A DNA stretch of 64,000 nucleotides, from NCBI RefSeq assembly GCF_018130145.1, contig NZ_JAFCMB010000005.1, positions 186,001-250,000 on the forward strand. The letters are read 5' to 3'. A program made the translations under genes and the position numbers. Source of the DNA: Bradyrhizobium sp. AUGA SZCCT0176 (GTDB lineage: Bacteria; Pseudomonadota; Alphaproteobacteria; Rhizobiales; Xanthobacteraceae). The notes beneath the pieces were generated by a model. That model worked only from the letters and a program-made list of their open reading frames with translations. It did not search any database and was not told the origin of the DNA. Positions 1 to 9,532 of this stretch are shown here, piece after piece; the stretch's first letter is position 1, and the number at the start of each line of letters is the position of its first letter.

Positions 1-448
1 CCAGCTGGCCATCGTGGTCGGCGACGGCCTCTCGCCGGCGGCGGTCAATGTCCATGCGGTCGAACTGGTTCGCCATCTGGTTCCGCGATTGAAGGAAGCC
101 GGGATCCAGCCCGGCGGTACCGCGGTTGTCTCCGGCGCGCGCGTGGCGCTGGGTGACGAGATCGGCGCCATGTTCGGCGCGCGGATGGTCCTGATGCTGA
201 TCGGCGAGCGGCCGGGCCTGTCGGCGCCGGACAGCCTCGGGGCCTATCTGACCTTTGCGCCGCGCATCGGCCTCACCGACGCGATGCGCAACTGCGTCTC
301 CAACATCCACGGCGCGGGGCTGAGCTACGATGAAGCCGCCTTCAAGATCGCCTGGCTGGTGCGCGAGGGGCTGGCCCGGCAGGTCACGGGCGTCGCACTA
401 AAAGATGAAAGCGGCGGCGCGGCGCCGGCGCGGATCGGGGCTGGTTAG
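1..448 (+). CDS. eutC: Ethanolamine ammonia-lyase small subunit, C-terminal part (partial)
   Basis: The gene enters from the left edge; the frame is open from base 2 and ends at TAG 446-448. The visible part, about 148 residues, begins with [15 protein letters not shown], matching the conserved 'IVvaDGLSa.Av' segment of EutC. EutC is the small subunit of the adenosylcobalamin-dependent lyase that converts ethanolamine to acetaldehyde and ammonia. The large subunit EutB is normally encoded just upstream, outside this window. The last 20 or so residues are Ala/Gly-rich and poorly conserved. The next gene starts about 235 bases on and belongs to another function, so the eut operon probably ends here. 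Confidence 0.85.
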   Translation, partial: QLAIVVGDGLSPAAVNVHAVELVRHLVPRLKEAGIQPGGTAVVSGARVALGDEIGAMFGARMVLMLIGERPGLSAPDSLGAYLTFAPRIGLTDAMRNCVSNIHGAGLSYDEAAFKIAWLVREGLARQVTGVALKDESGGAAPARIGAG

Positions 449-683
449 TTCAAGTGTGACAAATCAGAGACTTAGCGCTGATTTTCGTGATCTGCACGGC
501 GATTTGACCCCCGCCGCGCGCTTGCCGTATGCGGTCCGGGCCTGTAAAACGGCGGCGGTTAATTTACCGCGTGATTTCAAGGGCTAGCGCCAATCAGCGC
601 CAATCAGATATGGGGCTGACTGAGCCGCATCCGCGCCCGCAACCCAAGCTACAATTCAAGCCGACGTGAGAACTGGACAGGGC

Positions 684-3065
684 ATGCTCGAAAAGAACAT
701 TGAAAGTCGGGTCCACGTCGAGGAAATCGAGGAGCCGCCGCCGCCCGGGCAGAGCATCGCCTTCGGGCTCGAGCGCATGGGGCTGATCGCGGTCAAGGCG
801 CCCATCCTGTCCTGCCTCATCCTGGCGGCCCTGATGATCGCGGCGATCTTCGGAATCCAGCGCATCAAGATCGACGATTCGCTGAGCCAGCTGTTCCGCT
901 CGGATTCCAAGGACTACAAGCAGTACGAGGCCGTCACAAAGCGCTTCCCGGCGACCGAATTCGACGTGCTGGTCGTGGTCGAAGGCAAGAGGTTGCTGGC
1001 GCGGCCCAATCTCGAAAAGATCCGCGACATGGTCACCGACCTGCAACTGGTCGATGGCGTGCGCGGTCTGGTCTCGCTGTTTTCGGCGCGTCAGGCGCCC
1101 GAACGCGGCAAGCTGCCGGCGGCGCTGTTCCCCTCCGATTTGCCGGAAGGCGCGGCCTACGACAAATTCGTCGAGACCGTGAAGACCAACGAGATCATTC
1201 GCGGCAAATTGTTGTCCGAGGACGGCACGCTGGCGCTGATGGTGCTGTCGCTTGAACCATCGATCGTCGCCAGCAAAGACCTCTCCAGGGTGATCGCCGA
1301 TATCCGCAAGATCATGGCCGACGATCTCGCCGGCAGCGGGCTCAATGCGCAGCTGTCCGGCGTTCCGGTCATGCAGCTCGAGATCCGCAACGCGGTCAAG
1401 CGCGACGGGTTGACCTACAACATCCTCGGCATCCTGGCCGGCTGCATCATCGCGATCATCTTCTTCCGCAAGATATCGTTCATGATCATCGCGGCCTTCC
1501 CGCCGATCATCGCGATCCTGCTCGCGCTCGGCGGTCTCGGCTGGGCCGGATTCAATCTCAACATGTTCCTGAACGTGATGACGCCGCTCATCATGGTGAT
1601 CAGCTTCTCCGATTCGATGCAGCTGACCTTCGCGGCGCGCGACCGGCTGATCGCGGGGCAGGACAAATACACGGCCTTCAAGAACGCCGTGCTGGTGGTG
1701 GGGCCGGCCTGCGTGCTCACCCACGGCACCGCGGGCATCTCGTTCATCGCGCTGCAATTCTCCGACTCCGAATTGATCCGCAAGTTCGGCGAGGCGGGCC
1801 TTGCCGCCACCATCATCGCGCTGATCGCGGTGCTGTCGCTGGTGCCCGCCTTCGGCGTGCTTCTGGTGCGCAACGAAAAGATCATGGCGGTGAAATTCCA
1901 GGGCGCCGACGCCGGCGTTCAGGCGCTGCGCAATTTCTGTTACTGGATCGCCGTGCGCATGGTGAGCCGCCCCGGGCTGTTCAGCCTGCTGGCGGTGATC
2001 CTGGTTGCCGGTCTCGGCTATATCTACGCCACGCTGGAGCCGCGCTACCGGCTCGCCGACCAGGTGCCTGACAAGCGCCAGGCGGTGGCGGCGTCGAGCC
2101 GGCTCGATGCCAAGCTCACCGGCGCCAATCCGATCGACGTGCTGATCGAATTCCCCAAGGGCGCCTCGCTCTACTCGCCGGACACCCTGAAGACGATCGC
2201 CGACGTCCATTCGATGGTGGAAACCGCGGCCGGCGTCGGCAATGTCTGGTCGCTGGAAACGCTGCGCCGCTGGCTTTCCGAGAAGGCCGGCAGCAGCGAT
2301 GTCGGGACGCTGAAGGAATATGTCAGCGTCATCCCCGAACATCTGGTGCGGCGCTTCATCTCGGCCGATCAGGACGCCGTGGTGGTGTCGGGCCGCGTGC
2401 CCGATCTCGATTCAAGCGAGATCCTGCCGGTGGTCGACAAGCTCGACGCGGCGCTCAACAAGGTGCGCGCCGAGCATCCCGGCTATGAGATCGCGGTGAC
2501 GGGCCTGTCGGCGATCGCCGCGCGCAACAGCGCCAACATGATCCAGAAGCTCAACCACGGCCTCACGATCGAATTCCTGCTGGTCGCGATCTTCATCGGC
2601 CTCGCGTTCCGCTCGGTCGTGGTGATGTTCTCCTGCATCCTGCCGGGCATCTTCCCCGTGGTGGCGTCGGGCATGGTGCTGTGGCTGATGGACGAGGGGT
2701 TGCAATTCGCCAGCGTGGTGGCGCTGACGGTGTCGTTCGGCCTCGGCCTCAGCGCGACGATCCACTTCCTGAACCGCTTGCGGCTGGAGTCGAAGCCCGG
2801 CATCAGTCCGGAACTGGCGGTGGAACGCGCCACCGTGCTGGTCGGCCCGGCGTTGATCCTGACCACGGTGGTGCTGGCCTGCGGCCTCGTCGTGACGGTG
2901 TTTTCGGACCTGCCGTCGCTGCGCCTGTTTGGCTGGCTCAGCGCGTTCTCGATGGTCGCAGCATTGGTCGCGGATCTCTTCATCCTGCGGCCGACGTCGA
3001 TGTTCCTGATCAACCTGTCGGACAAGATCCGTGGCACCGGCGCTCACGCCAAGCCGGCAAAATAG
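684..3065 (+). CDS. MMPL/RND-family permease, HpnN-like
   Basis: This protein of about 793 residues has the RND/MMPL layout: a cytoplasmic N-terminus with a Pro-rich patch, a first membrane helix (APILSCLILAALMIAAIFGI), a large periplasmic loop, a five-helix bundle, and the same pattern repeated in the second half, about 12 helices in all. It resembles the hopanoid transporter HpnN encoded at 13107-15695 but is shorter and clearly a different paralogue. Substrate is unknown; lipid or hopanoid export is a guess from the fold and the hopanoid genes that follow. The start is unsure: ATG 684 is used, GTG 666 is in frame and would add six residues. It converges with the next gene. Confidence 0.75.
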   Translation: MLEKNIESRVHVEEIEEPPPPGQSIAFGLERMGLIAVKAPILSCLILAALMIAAIFGIQRIKIDDSLSQLFRSDSKDYKQYEAVTKRFPATEFDVLVVVEGKRLLARPNLEKIRDMVTDLQLVDGVRGLVSLFSARQAPERGKLPAALFPSDLPEGAAYDKFVETVKTNEIIRGKLLSEDGTLALMVLSLEPSIVASKDLSRVIADIRKIMADDLAGSGLNAQLSGVPVMQLEIRNAVKRDGLTYNILGILAGCIIAIIFFRKISFMIIAAFPPIIAILLALGGLGWAGFNLNMFLNVMTPLIMVISFSDSMQLTFAARDRLIAGQDKYTAFKNAVLVVGPACVLTHGTAGISFIALQFSDSELIRKFGEAGLAATIIALIAVLSLVPAFGVLLVRNEKIMAVKFQGADAGVQALRNFCYWIAVRMVSRPGLFSLLAVILVAGLGYIYATLEPRYRLADQVPDKRQAVAASSRLDAKLTGANPIDVLIEFPKGASLYSPDTLKTIADVHSMVETAAGVGNVWSLETLRRWLSEKAGSSDVGTLKEYVSVIPEHLVRRFISADQDAVVVSGRVPDLDSSEILPVVDKLDAALNKVRAEHPGYEIAVTGLSAIAARNSANMIQKLNHGLTIEFLLVAIFIGLAFRSVVVMFSCILPGIFPVVASGMVLWLMDEGLQFASVVALTVSFGLGLSATIHFLNRLRLESKPGISPELAVERATVLVGPALILTTVVLACGLVVTVFSDLPSLRLFGWLSAFSMVAALVADLFILRPTSMFLINLSDKIRGTGAHAKPAK

Positions 3066-3116
3066 CAGATCGGCAGAGCAGCGGGTCAAGCCGTCAATTC
3101 AAGAAGCCGTCGATAC

Positions 3117-3154
3117 GAAAAGAGCCAGGTTCTGAATCAACAGAACCTGGCTCT
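3117..3154 (-). terminator. Intrinsic terminator of the 3177-3680 gene
   Basis: A perfect 14-bp inverted repeat (3121-3134 with 3141-3154, 6-nt loop) lies just past the stop of the minus-strand gene. Read on the minus strand the stem is followed by TTTT. On the plus strand no U-run follows, so it mainly serves the minus-strand gene, though it also stops transcripts converging from the permease. Confidence 0.85.
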
Positions 3155-3176
3155 GATACTAAAGAGGACCGCTTGA

Positions 3177-3680
3177 TCAGGTCTTCGTCAGCGTGATGTT
3201 GACGCCGCGGATTTCGCCCTTGGAGCTGATCTGGACGATCTGCTTGGTGCCGTTGGTCCGCAAGTTCAAATTGGCCGCAAATCCGGACGCCTCGACGAAC
3301 ACGTCGATCTGTCCGCCGCCCGCGGTGCCCTGCAGGTTGCCGAAGATGTTGCGGCTCTTTTCGCTCCAGTTGCCGGAGATACGGTCACCCTGGCTGGTGA
3401 CGTCGCTGGAGAGAACGAATTTGTAGCTGTCGCTGGCGCAGTTCAGGTTCTGCTTCAGGCCGAGCCCGTTCGCGTTGACCTTGTAGTCGGCCTTGCAGCG
3501 GATGTTTTCCGTGGTGCCGTTGGACAGCGCGACCGTGCCTGCGCCCGCCCAATTTCCGTCAAAACCGGCAAACGGGCCTCCCGCCTGCGTGTAGCCTGCG
3601 GAGACCGACAACATCAGCGCGGCGCCAACGCCGACGGCCGTGAGAGCCTGACCAAACAGGCTGGAACCAAACATTTTCAT
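3177..3680 (-). CDS. Exported hypothetical protein (167 aa)
   Basis: No family was recognised. The protein opens with a signal peptide (MKMFGSS... hydrophobic core LTAVGVGAALMLSVSAGYTQA), and the mature part is rich in Gly, Asn, Ser and Thr with alternating hydrophobic residues, as in a small beta-barrel or lipocalin-like fold. Two Cys, in IRCKADY and LNCASDS, could form a periplasmic disulfide. The start ATG at 3680 follows GGGAAAATCACA, a reasonable ribosome-binding site; a second ATG two codons on is possible. It has its own terminator, so it is probably a single-gene unit. Envelope or periplasmic location is inferred. Confidence 0.7.
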   Translation of the reverse strand: MKMFGSSLFGQALTAVGVGAALMLSVSAGYTQAGGPFAGFDGNWAGAGTVALSNGTTENIRCKADYKVNANGLGLKQNLNCASDSYKFVLSSDVTSQGDRISGNWSEKSRNIFGNLQGTAGGGQIDVFVEASGFAANLNLRTNGTKQIVQISSKGEIRGVNITLTKT

Positions 3681-4100
3681 TGTGATTTTCCCATCAAAAT
3701 AGACGTTCTTTCAAAGACACGTCTCGCCCACATCGAAGATTTAGTGTTCCCGCGATATGTTAGGTTCAAATGACAAAATGCCAGCTGCGGCGATAGCGCC
3801 CCGACAGGCGGCATTTTCACGCACTGGAATCAAGAAATATCCGTCGAGCTTCGTCGGCAGCATCTAGCTTTGCGGGGGCCTGTCCGCAACAGCCAAGTGC
3901 GAAGAAAAATGTGTTGAAAATAGGCGTTATATATCAATTGGTTGATGGATTGGCGGCGCCGTCGCAAATTTGGCCGCATTTACCAGTGCTTGTCGTTTGC
4001 TCATTGCTGCGCTACGCGGCGTCTTCAAACAAATCCGTCCCGGCGATGCTGAAACACGATTCGGGAACAGGATTTCTTGCTGCCGAAATGAAGGAATACG
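3681..4100. other. Divergent intergenic region, 420 bases
   Basis: This stretch is AT-richer than its surroundings and separates two divergent genes for small exported proteins, so it should hold both promoters. I could not place convincing -35/-10 pairs and saw no repeat, RNA gene or conserved ORF. Confidence 0.4.
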
Positions 4101-4334
4101 ATGCGTAAACTTTTCCTGGCTCTCTCTTTATTGTCGATCGCGGTGTCATCGGATGCCTTCGCCCAGCAGCGCAGTGGAACGCCGGAAGAGCAAAAGGCGT
4201 GCTCCCGTGACGTGCAGCGCTTTTGCCGCGCGGTGATTGATCAGGGCGATTTCACCATCCTGGCCTGCCTGCAACAAAATCGCCCGAAGATCACGGCTGC
4301 CTGCGACCAGGTGCTGAAAAGCCACGGGCAATAA
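4101..4334 (+). CDS. Small exported Cys-rich protein, GLG1-repeat-like
   Basis: This 77-residue protein has a clear signal peptide (MRKLFLALSLLSIAVSSDAFAQ) and a mature part of about 55 residues with four Cys in the spacing C-x7-C-x12-C-x12-C. The segments CSRDVQRFCRAV, ILACLQQN and TAACDQVL resemble the Cys-rich GLG1/FGFR-type repeat (known mostly from eukaryotic Golgi proteins, also found in bacterial exported proteins). The two disulfides would form in the periplasm. The start ATG follows GAAGGAA, a good ribosome-binding site. It stands alone between an intergenic region and hpnC. Its function is not known. Confidence 0.7.
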   Translation: MRKLFLALSLLSIAVSSDAFAQQRSGTPEEQKACSRDVQRFCRAVIDQGDFTILACLQQNRPKITAACDQVLKSHGQ

Positions 4335-4521
4335 CCCGCGCTCACATCGGTTAACCGTCGCGCAAGGCCCGTTCCGGCATGTTTGCCGGGCGGCGGCATG
4401 GGCTTGATGCCCCAGATAGCATTGGTTTTGGCGGCGTATTCCCCTATATGGGGCTCGCGATCCGTCGCATGCGCCTGATATCGGCGCATGCCGCCATTTG
4501 GACCAATGTAGCCAGCTTTTG

Positions 4522-5400
4522 ATGACCAGCGCGAGCGAACTGCGATCCGGAAAAACCCACCGTGACGAGAACTTTCCGGTCGCGTCGTGGATCATTCATC
4601 CGCGTCACCGGGCGCTGATTCTCAGCTTCTACAATTTCGTCAGGACGGCCGACGACATCGCCGATCACGCGACGTTGCCGCCAGACGAAAAGCTGAGGCT
4701 TCTCGACCTCTTTGAAGCGGAGTTGCTCGGCAAGGGCGACACCCAGAAGGAGGCGGTCAGCCTGCGCCACGCGCTCGCCGCGCGCGAGATGCCGCCGCGC
4801 CACGCGCTCGACGTGCTGATTGCGTTCCGGATGGACGTCACCAAGCTGCGTTACGAGAACTGGGACGACGTGATCCATTATTGCCGCTACTCGGCGATGC
4901 CGGTCGGCCGCTTCATGCTCGACGTCCACGGCGAGAGCACCTCGACCTGGGCCGCCTCCGATGCGCTGTGCGCCGGCCTGCAGATCAATAACCACCTGCA
5001 GGATTGCGCCAAGGATTTTCGCGACCTCAACCGTGTCTACCTGCCGCGCGATGCGCTCGCAGCCGCCGGTGCTACGGTCGAGATGCTGGGCGAGGCGAAG
5101 TCACCGCCCGCTTTGCTGAAGTGCCTGCAGGCGCTCGCGGTGCGGACCGAGACCGTGCTCAACGAAAGCAAATCGCTGGCGGCTGAAGTGAAGGATTTCC
5201 GCCTCGGCCTCGAGATCTCGGTGATCCAGGCCTTTGCCGACAAGATCGTAGGCATGCTGAAGTTGCGCGATCCGCTCGCTGAGCGCGTGCATCTCAGTCC
5301 GCTCGAATTGCTGGCGCAAAGCCTCGGCGGTGTCGCCAGCGAGATCGCGCGCCGCGCGGTGGGCCGGCGGCCCGTGTCGAACCCGGCGGCTGGCGCATGA
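4522..5400 (+). CDS. hpnC: Squalene biosynthesis protein HpnC (hydroxysqualene synthase)
   Basis: This 292-residue protein belongs to the trans-isoprenyl diphosphate synthase/squalene synthase family. By work on the HpnCDE pathway, HpnC turns presqualene diphosphate, made by HpnD, into hydroxysqualene. Both acidic motifs are visible: RTADDIADH near residue 40 and QDCAKDFRDLNRVYLPRD near 165. ATG 4522 (MTSASELRSGKTHRDENFP) is taken as start because the family begins this way; an in-frame TTG at 4498 would add eight residues. Its last four bases overlap hpnD (ATGA), showing translational coupling. It is the first gene of the hopanoid operon hpnC-D-E-shc-G. Confidence 0.95.
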   Translation: MTSASELRSGKTHRDENFPVASWIIHPRHRALILSFYNFVRTADDIADHATLPPDEKLRLLDLFEAELLGKGDTQKEAVSLRHALAAREMPPRHALDVLIAFRMDVTKLRYENWDDVIHYCRYSAMPVGRFMLDVHGESTSTWAASDALCAGLQINNHLQDCAKDFRDLNRVYLPRDALAAAGATVEMLGEAKSPPALLKCLQALAVRTETVLNESKSLAAEVKDFRLGLEISVIQAFADKIVGMLKLRDPLAERVHLSPLELLAQSLGGVASEIARRAVGRRPVSNPAAGA

Positions 5401-6236
5401 CATCAGAGACGGCGGCGGCCGACGCAAATTACGGCACCACCGCGTCGGGCAGTTCGTTCTATGCCGCGATGCGCATCCTGCCGCGCGACCAGCGCGAGGC
5501 GATGTTCCTGATCTACAGTTTTTGCCGGCAGGTCGACGACATCGCCGATTCCCACGAACCGCGGCCCGAGCGGCTCGCCGGCCTCCAGCAATGGCGTGAC
5601 GATATCGACGCGCTCTATCAGGGCCGTCCGCCGGCACGCCTGCAGGATTACGTCGCCCCGGTGCGGACCTTCGGCCTCAAGCGCGAGGATTTTCTGGCCG
5701 TCGTCGACGGCATGGAAATGGACGTGCCGCAGGACATCCGTGCGCCGGATTTCGCAACGCTCGACCTTTATTGCGACCGCGTCGCGAGCGCCGTCGGGCG
5801 TTTGTCGGTACGGGTGTTCGGCCTTCCGGAGAATGACGGCGTTGAACTCGCGCATCATCTTGGCCGCGCACTGCAACTGACCAACATACTGCGCGACATC
5901 GATGAAGACGCCACCCTCGGCCGTCTGTATCTGCCGCGTGAAGCCCTGCTGCATGCCGGGATCACGAGCGACGACCCGCAGAAGGTGATCGTCGAACGCG
6001 CTTTGCCGAAAGTTTGCCAGCCGCTGGCGGAACGGGCCAAGGCGTATTTCGAGAAAGCCGACGAGATCATGAAGCGCAATTCGCGACGCAAGGTGCGCGC
6101 GCCCCGCATCATGTCGAAATATTACCGCGCGATCCTCGACCTGTTGCTGGAACGGGGCTTTGCCGCGCCGCGCGCGCCGGTCCGCGTCACCAAGATGGCC
6201 AAGATCGGCATCCTTCTCCGTTACGCGATCATCTGA
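5397..6236 (+). CDS. hpnD: Presqualene diphosphate synthase HpnD
   Basis: This 279-residue member of the squalene/phytoene synthase family condenses two farnesyl diphosphates into presqualene diphosphate, the first committed step to hopanoids. The two Asp-rich motifs that hold Mg-diphosphate are present: CRQVDDIADSHE near residue 45 and LRDIDEDATLGRLYLPRE near 165. The C-terminus is basic and hydrophobic, consistent with membrane contact. The start ATG overlaps the hpnC stop (ATGA), and its stop overlaps the hpnE start (TGATG), so hpnC, hpnD and hpnE are tightly coupled. Confidence 0.96.
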   Translation: MTSETAAADANYGTTASGSSFYAAMRILPRDQREAMFLIYSFCRQVDDIADSHEPRPERLAGLQQWRDDIDALYQGRPPARLQDYVAPVRTFGLKREDFLAVVDGMEMDVPQDIRAPDFATLDLYCDRVASAVGRLSVRVFGLPENDGVELAHHLGRALQLTNILRDIDEDATLGRLYLPREALLHAGITSDDPQKVIVERALPKVCQPLAERAKAYFEKADEIMKRNSRRKVRAPRIMSKYYRAILDLLLERGFAAPRAPVRVTKMAKIGILLRYAII

Positions 6237-7483
6237 TGCAAAAAACCGCTCACATCATCGGCGCCGGCATTTCCGGCCTCTCCGCCGCCGTCCGGCTCGC
6301 GAACGCCAATTACAGGGTGTGCGTCCACGAGGCCACGCAAACGACCGGCGGCCGTTGCCGCTCCTATTTCGACGCCGCCACCAATTTGATGATCGACAAT
6401 GGCAATCACCTGCTGCTGTCGGGCAACAGCCATGCGCTGGCCTATGCGCGCTCGATCGGCACCGAGGCGGGACTGGTCGGACCGAAGCGCGCGCAGTTTC
6501 CCTTCTGCGACGTCTCGACCGGCCAGCGCTGGCAGCTCGATCTCGGCGATGGCCGGCTGCCGCTGTGGGTGTTCGACGAGGCGCGCCGGGTGCCCGACAC
6601 GTCCTTGCGCGATTATCTCGCACTGATGCCGCTGATCTGGGCAGGGACGGACAAACTGGTTGGCAAGGCGATCCCCTGCGAGGGCACGCTGTACCAGCGG
6701 CTGGTGCAGCCGTTGCTGCTGGCCGCGCTCAACGTCGATCCGCCGGAGGGCTCGGCGGGGCTGGCCGGCGCGATCGTCCGTGAAACTCTGTTGGCCGGCG
6801 GCCAGGCCTGCCGGCCGCTGATCGCCCGCGACGGGTTGAGTTCGGTGCTGATCGAACCTGCGATCAAGCTGCTGCAGGACAAGGGCGCCAGCGTTCAGCT
6901 CGGGCATGAGCTGCGTGAATTCGGGATGAACGCTAGCCATGTCGGGGAACTGAAGTTCGGCGACGATGCGATTTCGCTGGCGCCCGACGATGTCGTGGTG
7001 CTCGCCGTTCCGCCGCGTCCCGCCGCGTCGTTGCTGCCGGGTCTCAAAACGCCGACGAAATTTCGCGCCATCGTCAATGCGCATTTCCGCTTCGATCCGC
7101 CAAGGGATGCGGCGCCGATCCTTGGCGTCGTCGGTGGATTGGTGGAATGGCTGTTTGCGTTCCCGCAGCGCCTGTCGGTCACCATCAGCAATGGCGACCG
7201 TTTGGTCGATATGCCGCGTGAAGAACTCGCGCAGGCGATCTGGCGCGACGTCTGCAAGGCAGGAGGCGTGCAGGGCGAATTACCGCCCTGGCAGATCGTG
7301 CGCGAACGCCGTGCTACGTTCGAGGCGACGCCGGAGCAGAACGCGCTGCGGCCGGGCCCGGTCACCGCTTACAAAAACCTGTTTCTCGCCGGGGACTGGA
7401 CTGATACGGGGTTGCCGGCAACCATCGAGGGATCGGTGCGGTCGGGTGACCGCGCGGCCGATCTGGTTCTGGCCAGAGCATGA
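6236..7483 (+). CDS. hpnE: Hydroxysqualene dehydroxylase HpnE
   Basis: This 415-residue FAD-dependent amine-oxidase/phytoene-desaturase-type flavoprotein reduces hydroxysqualene to squalene. The dinucleotide-binding fold starts at residue 6 (HIIGAGISGLSAAVRL), followed by GGRCRS, which is typical of this family, and the C-terminal FAD contact is seen in NLFLAGDWTDTGLPATIEG. The ATG at 6236 shares its A with the hpnD stop; a longer reading into hpnD is rejected because the protein then loses the expected N-terminal FAD motif position. A 57-base gap separates it from shc. Confidence 0.95.
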   Translation: MQKTAHIIGAGISGLSAAVRLANANYRVCVHEATQTTGGRCRSYFDAATNLMIDNGNHLLLSGNSHALAYARSIGTEAGLVGPKRAQFPFCDVSTGQRWQLDLGDGRLPLWVFDEARRVPDTSLRDYLALMPLIWAGTDKLVGKAIPCEGTLYQRLVQPLLLAALNVDPPEGSAGLAGAIVRETLLAGGQACRPLIARDGLSSVLIEPAIKLLQDKGASVQLGHELREFGMNASHVGELKFGDDAISLAPDDVVVLAVPPRPAASLLPGLKTPTKFRAIVNAHFRFDPPRDAAPILGVVGGLVEWLFAFPQRLSVTISNGDRLVDMPREELAQAIWRDVCKAGGVQGELPPWQIVRERRATFEATPEQNALRPGPVTAYKNLFLAGDWTDTGLPATIEGSVRSGDRAADLVLARA

Positions 7484-7540
7484 TGGCCTGACTGGAAGAG
7501 AGCGTGACCGGCTTTACGGTGCGCGATCGCGAACAGAGGG

Positions 7541-9532
7541 ATGTCTGACGAAATGTCTTCCGTCGATCACAGCGATGTCGCCGATCCCATCGCGGCAGTC
7601 GATCCCGTCGCCCTGGAGAAATCGATCTCCTCGGCGACGCAGGCGCTGCTCGGCTATCGGCAATCCGACGGGCACTGGGTATTCGAGCTGGAAGCCGACA
7701 GCACGATCCCGTCGGAATATGTGCTGCTGCGCCACTATCTCGCCGAGCCCGTCGATAGCGAACTCGAAGCCAAGATCGCCAACTATATCAGGCGCACGCA
7801 AGGCAATCATGGCGGCTGGCCGCTGGTGCAGGACGGTGCGTTCGACATGAGCGCCAGCGTGAAGTCCTACTTCGCGCTGAAGATGATCGGCGATTCCGTC
7901 GATGCGCCGCACATGGTGCGGGCGCGCGAGGCGATCCGTTCGCGCGGCGGGGCCGCCAAAGTCAACGTGTTCACCCGCTTCCTGCTGGCTTTCTACGGCG
8001 TGCTGACCTGGCGCGCGGTACCGGTGCTGCCGATCGAGATCATGCTGCTGCCGATGTGGTCGCCGTTCCATATCAACAAGATCTCCTACTGGGCGCGCAC
8101 CACGATCGTGCCGCTGATGGTGCTGGCGGCGCTGAAGCCGCTGGCAAAGAATCCCAAAGGCGTCGGCATCGACGAATTGTTCCTGCAGGATCCGAAGTCG
8201 GTGGGCATGACGGCGAAGGCGCCGCATCAGAGCTGGGGCTGGTTCATGCTGTTCCGCTCGCTCGATGTCGTCCTGCGCACGATCGAACCGCTGTTTCCCA
8301 AAAAGCTTCGTGCCCGCGCGATCGACGAGGCCGTGGCCTTCATCGAAGAGCGGCTGAACGGCGAGGATGGTCTTGGCGCGATCTATCCGCCGATGGCCAA
8401 CACCGTGATGATGTATGAGGCGTTCGGCAAGCCGGTGGATTACCCGCCGCGCGCCGTCACGCGCCGGGGTATCGATAGATTGCTCGTGATCGGCGAACAC
8501 GAAGCCTATTGCCAGCCATGTGTGTCACCGGTGTGGGACACCGGGCTGACCTGCCACGCAATGATCGAAGCGGGCGGCACGGAAATGCTGCCGCAGACCA
8601 AGCAGGCGCTGGACTGGCTGGTCCCGAAGCAGGTTCTCGACATCAAGGGCGACTGGGCGGTGAAGCGTCCCGACGTGCGGCCGGGCGGCTGGGCGTTCCA
8701 GTACAACAACGCCTACTATCCGGATCTCGACGACACCGCCGTCGTTGTCATGGCGATGGACCGTGCGCGCAAGCAGTCCGGAAGCAACGAGTACGATACC
8801 GCGATCGCGCGCGGCCGCGAGTGGATCGAGGGCATGCAGAGCCGCGATGGCGGCTGGGCCGCCTTCGACGTCAACAACCTCGAATATTATCTCAACAACA
8901 TCCCGTTCTCCGACCACGGCGCGCTGCTCGATCCGCCGACCGAGGACGTCACCGCGCGCTGCGTCTCGATGCTGGCGCAACTCGGTGAAACCGCCGCAAC
9001 CAGCAAGGCTGTTGCCGACGGCATCGACTATCTGCGCCGCACCCAGCTTGCCGAAGGCTCGTGGTACGGCCGCTGGGGGCTGAATTACGTCTACGGCACC
9101 TGGTCGGTGCTCTGTGCGCTAAATGTCGCAGGTGTCGATCATCAGGACCCAATGATTCGCAAGGCGGTCGATTGGCTGCTATCGATTCAGAATCAGGACG
9201 GCGGCTGGGGCGAGGATGCGGTCAGCTACCGGCTGGACTACAGGGGATTCGAGGCCGCACCATCGACCTCCTCCCAAACGGCATGGGCCTTGCTTGGACT
9301 GATGGCAGCGGGCGAGGTCGGGAATCCGGCAGTTGCGCGTGGTGTGGAGTACCTAAAAACCACACAGACCGAAAAAGGGCTGTGGGATGAGCCGCGCTAC
9401 ACGGCTACGGGGTTTCCGCGGGTGTTTTATTTGCGTTATCATGGCTACTCGAAGTTCTTTCCGCTCTGGGCGATGGCGCGGTATCGGAATTTGAGAAGCA
9501 CCAACAGCAGGGTGGTAGGGGTCGGGATGTGA
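7541..9532 (+). CDS. shc: Squalene-hopene cyclase
   Basis: This 663-residue class II triterpene cyclase folds squalene into diploptene or diplopterol. The protonating motif DLDD is at residues 395-398 (YYPDLDDTAVV), matching DxDD of known cyclases, and several QW repeats are visible, for example QSRDGGWAAFD and QNQDGGWGEDA. Length agrees with the family (about 630-680). ATG 7541 is used; ATG 7553 is an in-frame alternative. The enzyme is a monotopic membrane protein in characterised members. It is the fourth gene of the hpn operon, and its TGA overlaps the GTG start of hpnG. It is also called hpnF. Confidence 0.97.
   Translation: MSDEMSSVDHSDVADPIAAVDPVALEKSISSATQALLGYRQSDGHWVFELEADSTIPSEYVLLRHYLAEPVDSELEAKIANYIRRTQGNHGGWPLVQDGAFDMSASVKSYFALKMIGDSVDAPHMVRAREAIRSRGGAAKVNVFTRFLLAFYGVLTWRAVPVLPIEIMLLPMWSPFHINKISYWARTTIVPLMVLAALKPLAKNPKGVGIDELFLQDPKSVGMTAKAPHQSWGWFMLFRSLDVVLRTIEPLFPKKLRARAIDEAVAFIEERLNGEDGLGAIYPPMANTVMMYEAFGKPVDYPPRAVTRRGIDRLLVIGEHEAYCQPCVSPVWDTGLTCHAMIEAGGTEMLPQTKQALDWLVPKQVLDIKGDWAVKRPDVRPGGWAFQYNNAYYPDLDDTAVVVMAMDRARKQSGSNEYDTAIARGREWIEGMQSRDGGWAAFDVNNLEYYLNNIPFSDHGALLDPPTEDVTARCVSMLAQLGETAATSKAVADGIDYLRRTQLAEGSWYGRWGLNYVYGTWSVLCALNVAGVDHQDPMIRKAVDWLLSIQNQDGGWGEDAVSYRLDYRGFEAAPSTSSQTAWALLGLMAAGEVGNPAVARGVEYLKTTQTEKGLWDEPRYTATGFPRVFYLRYHGYSKFFPLWAMARYRNLRSTNSRVVGVGM

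Noticed and set aside
594..2342. Long antisense ORF (582 codons) opposite the RND permease
   Set aside because: Composition is Asp/Arg/His/Gln-rich with no hydrophobic pattern, a usual mirror of a GC-rich gene; the plus-strand protein is a clear membrane permease.
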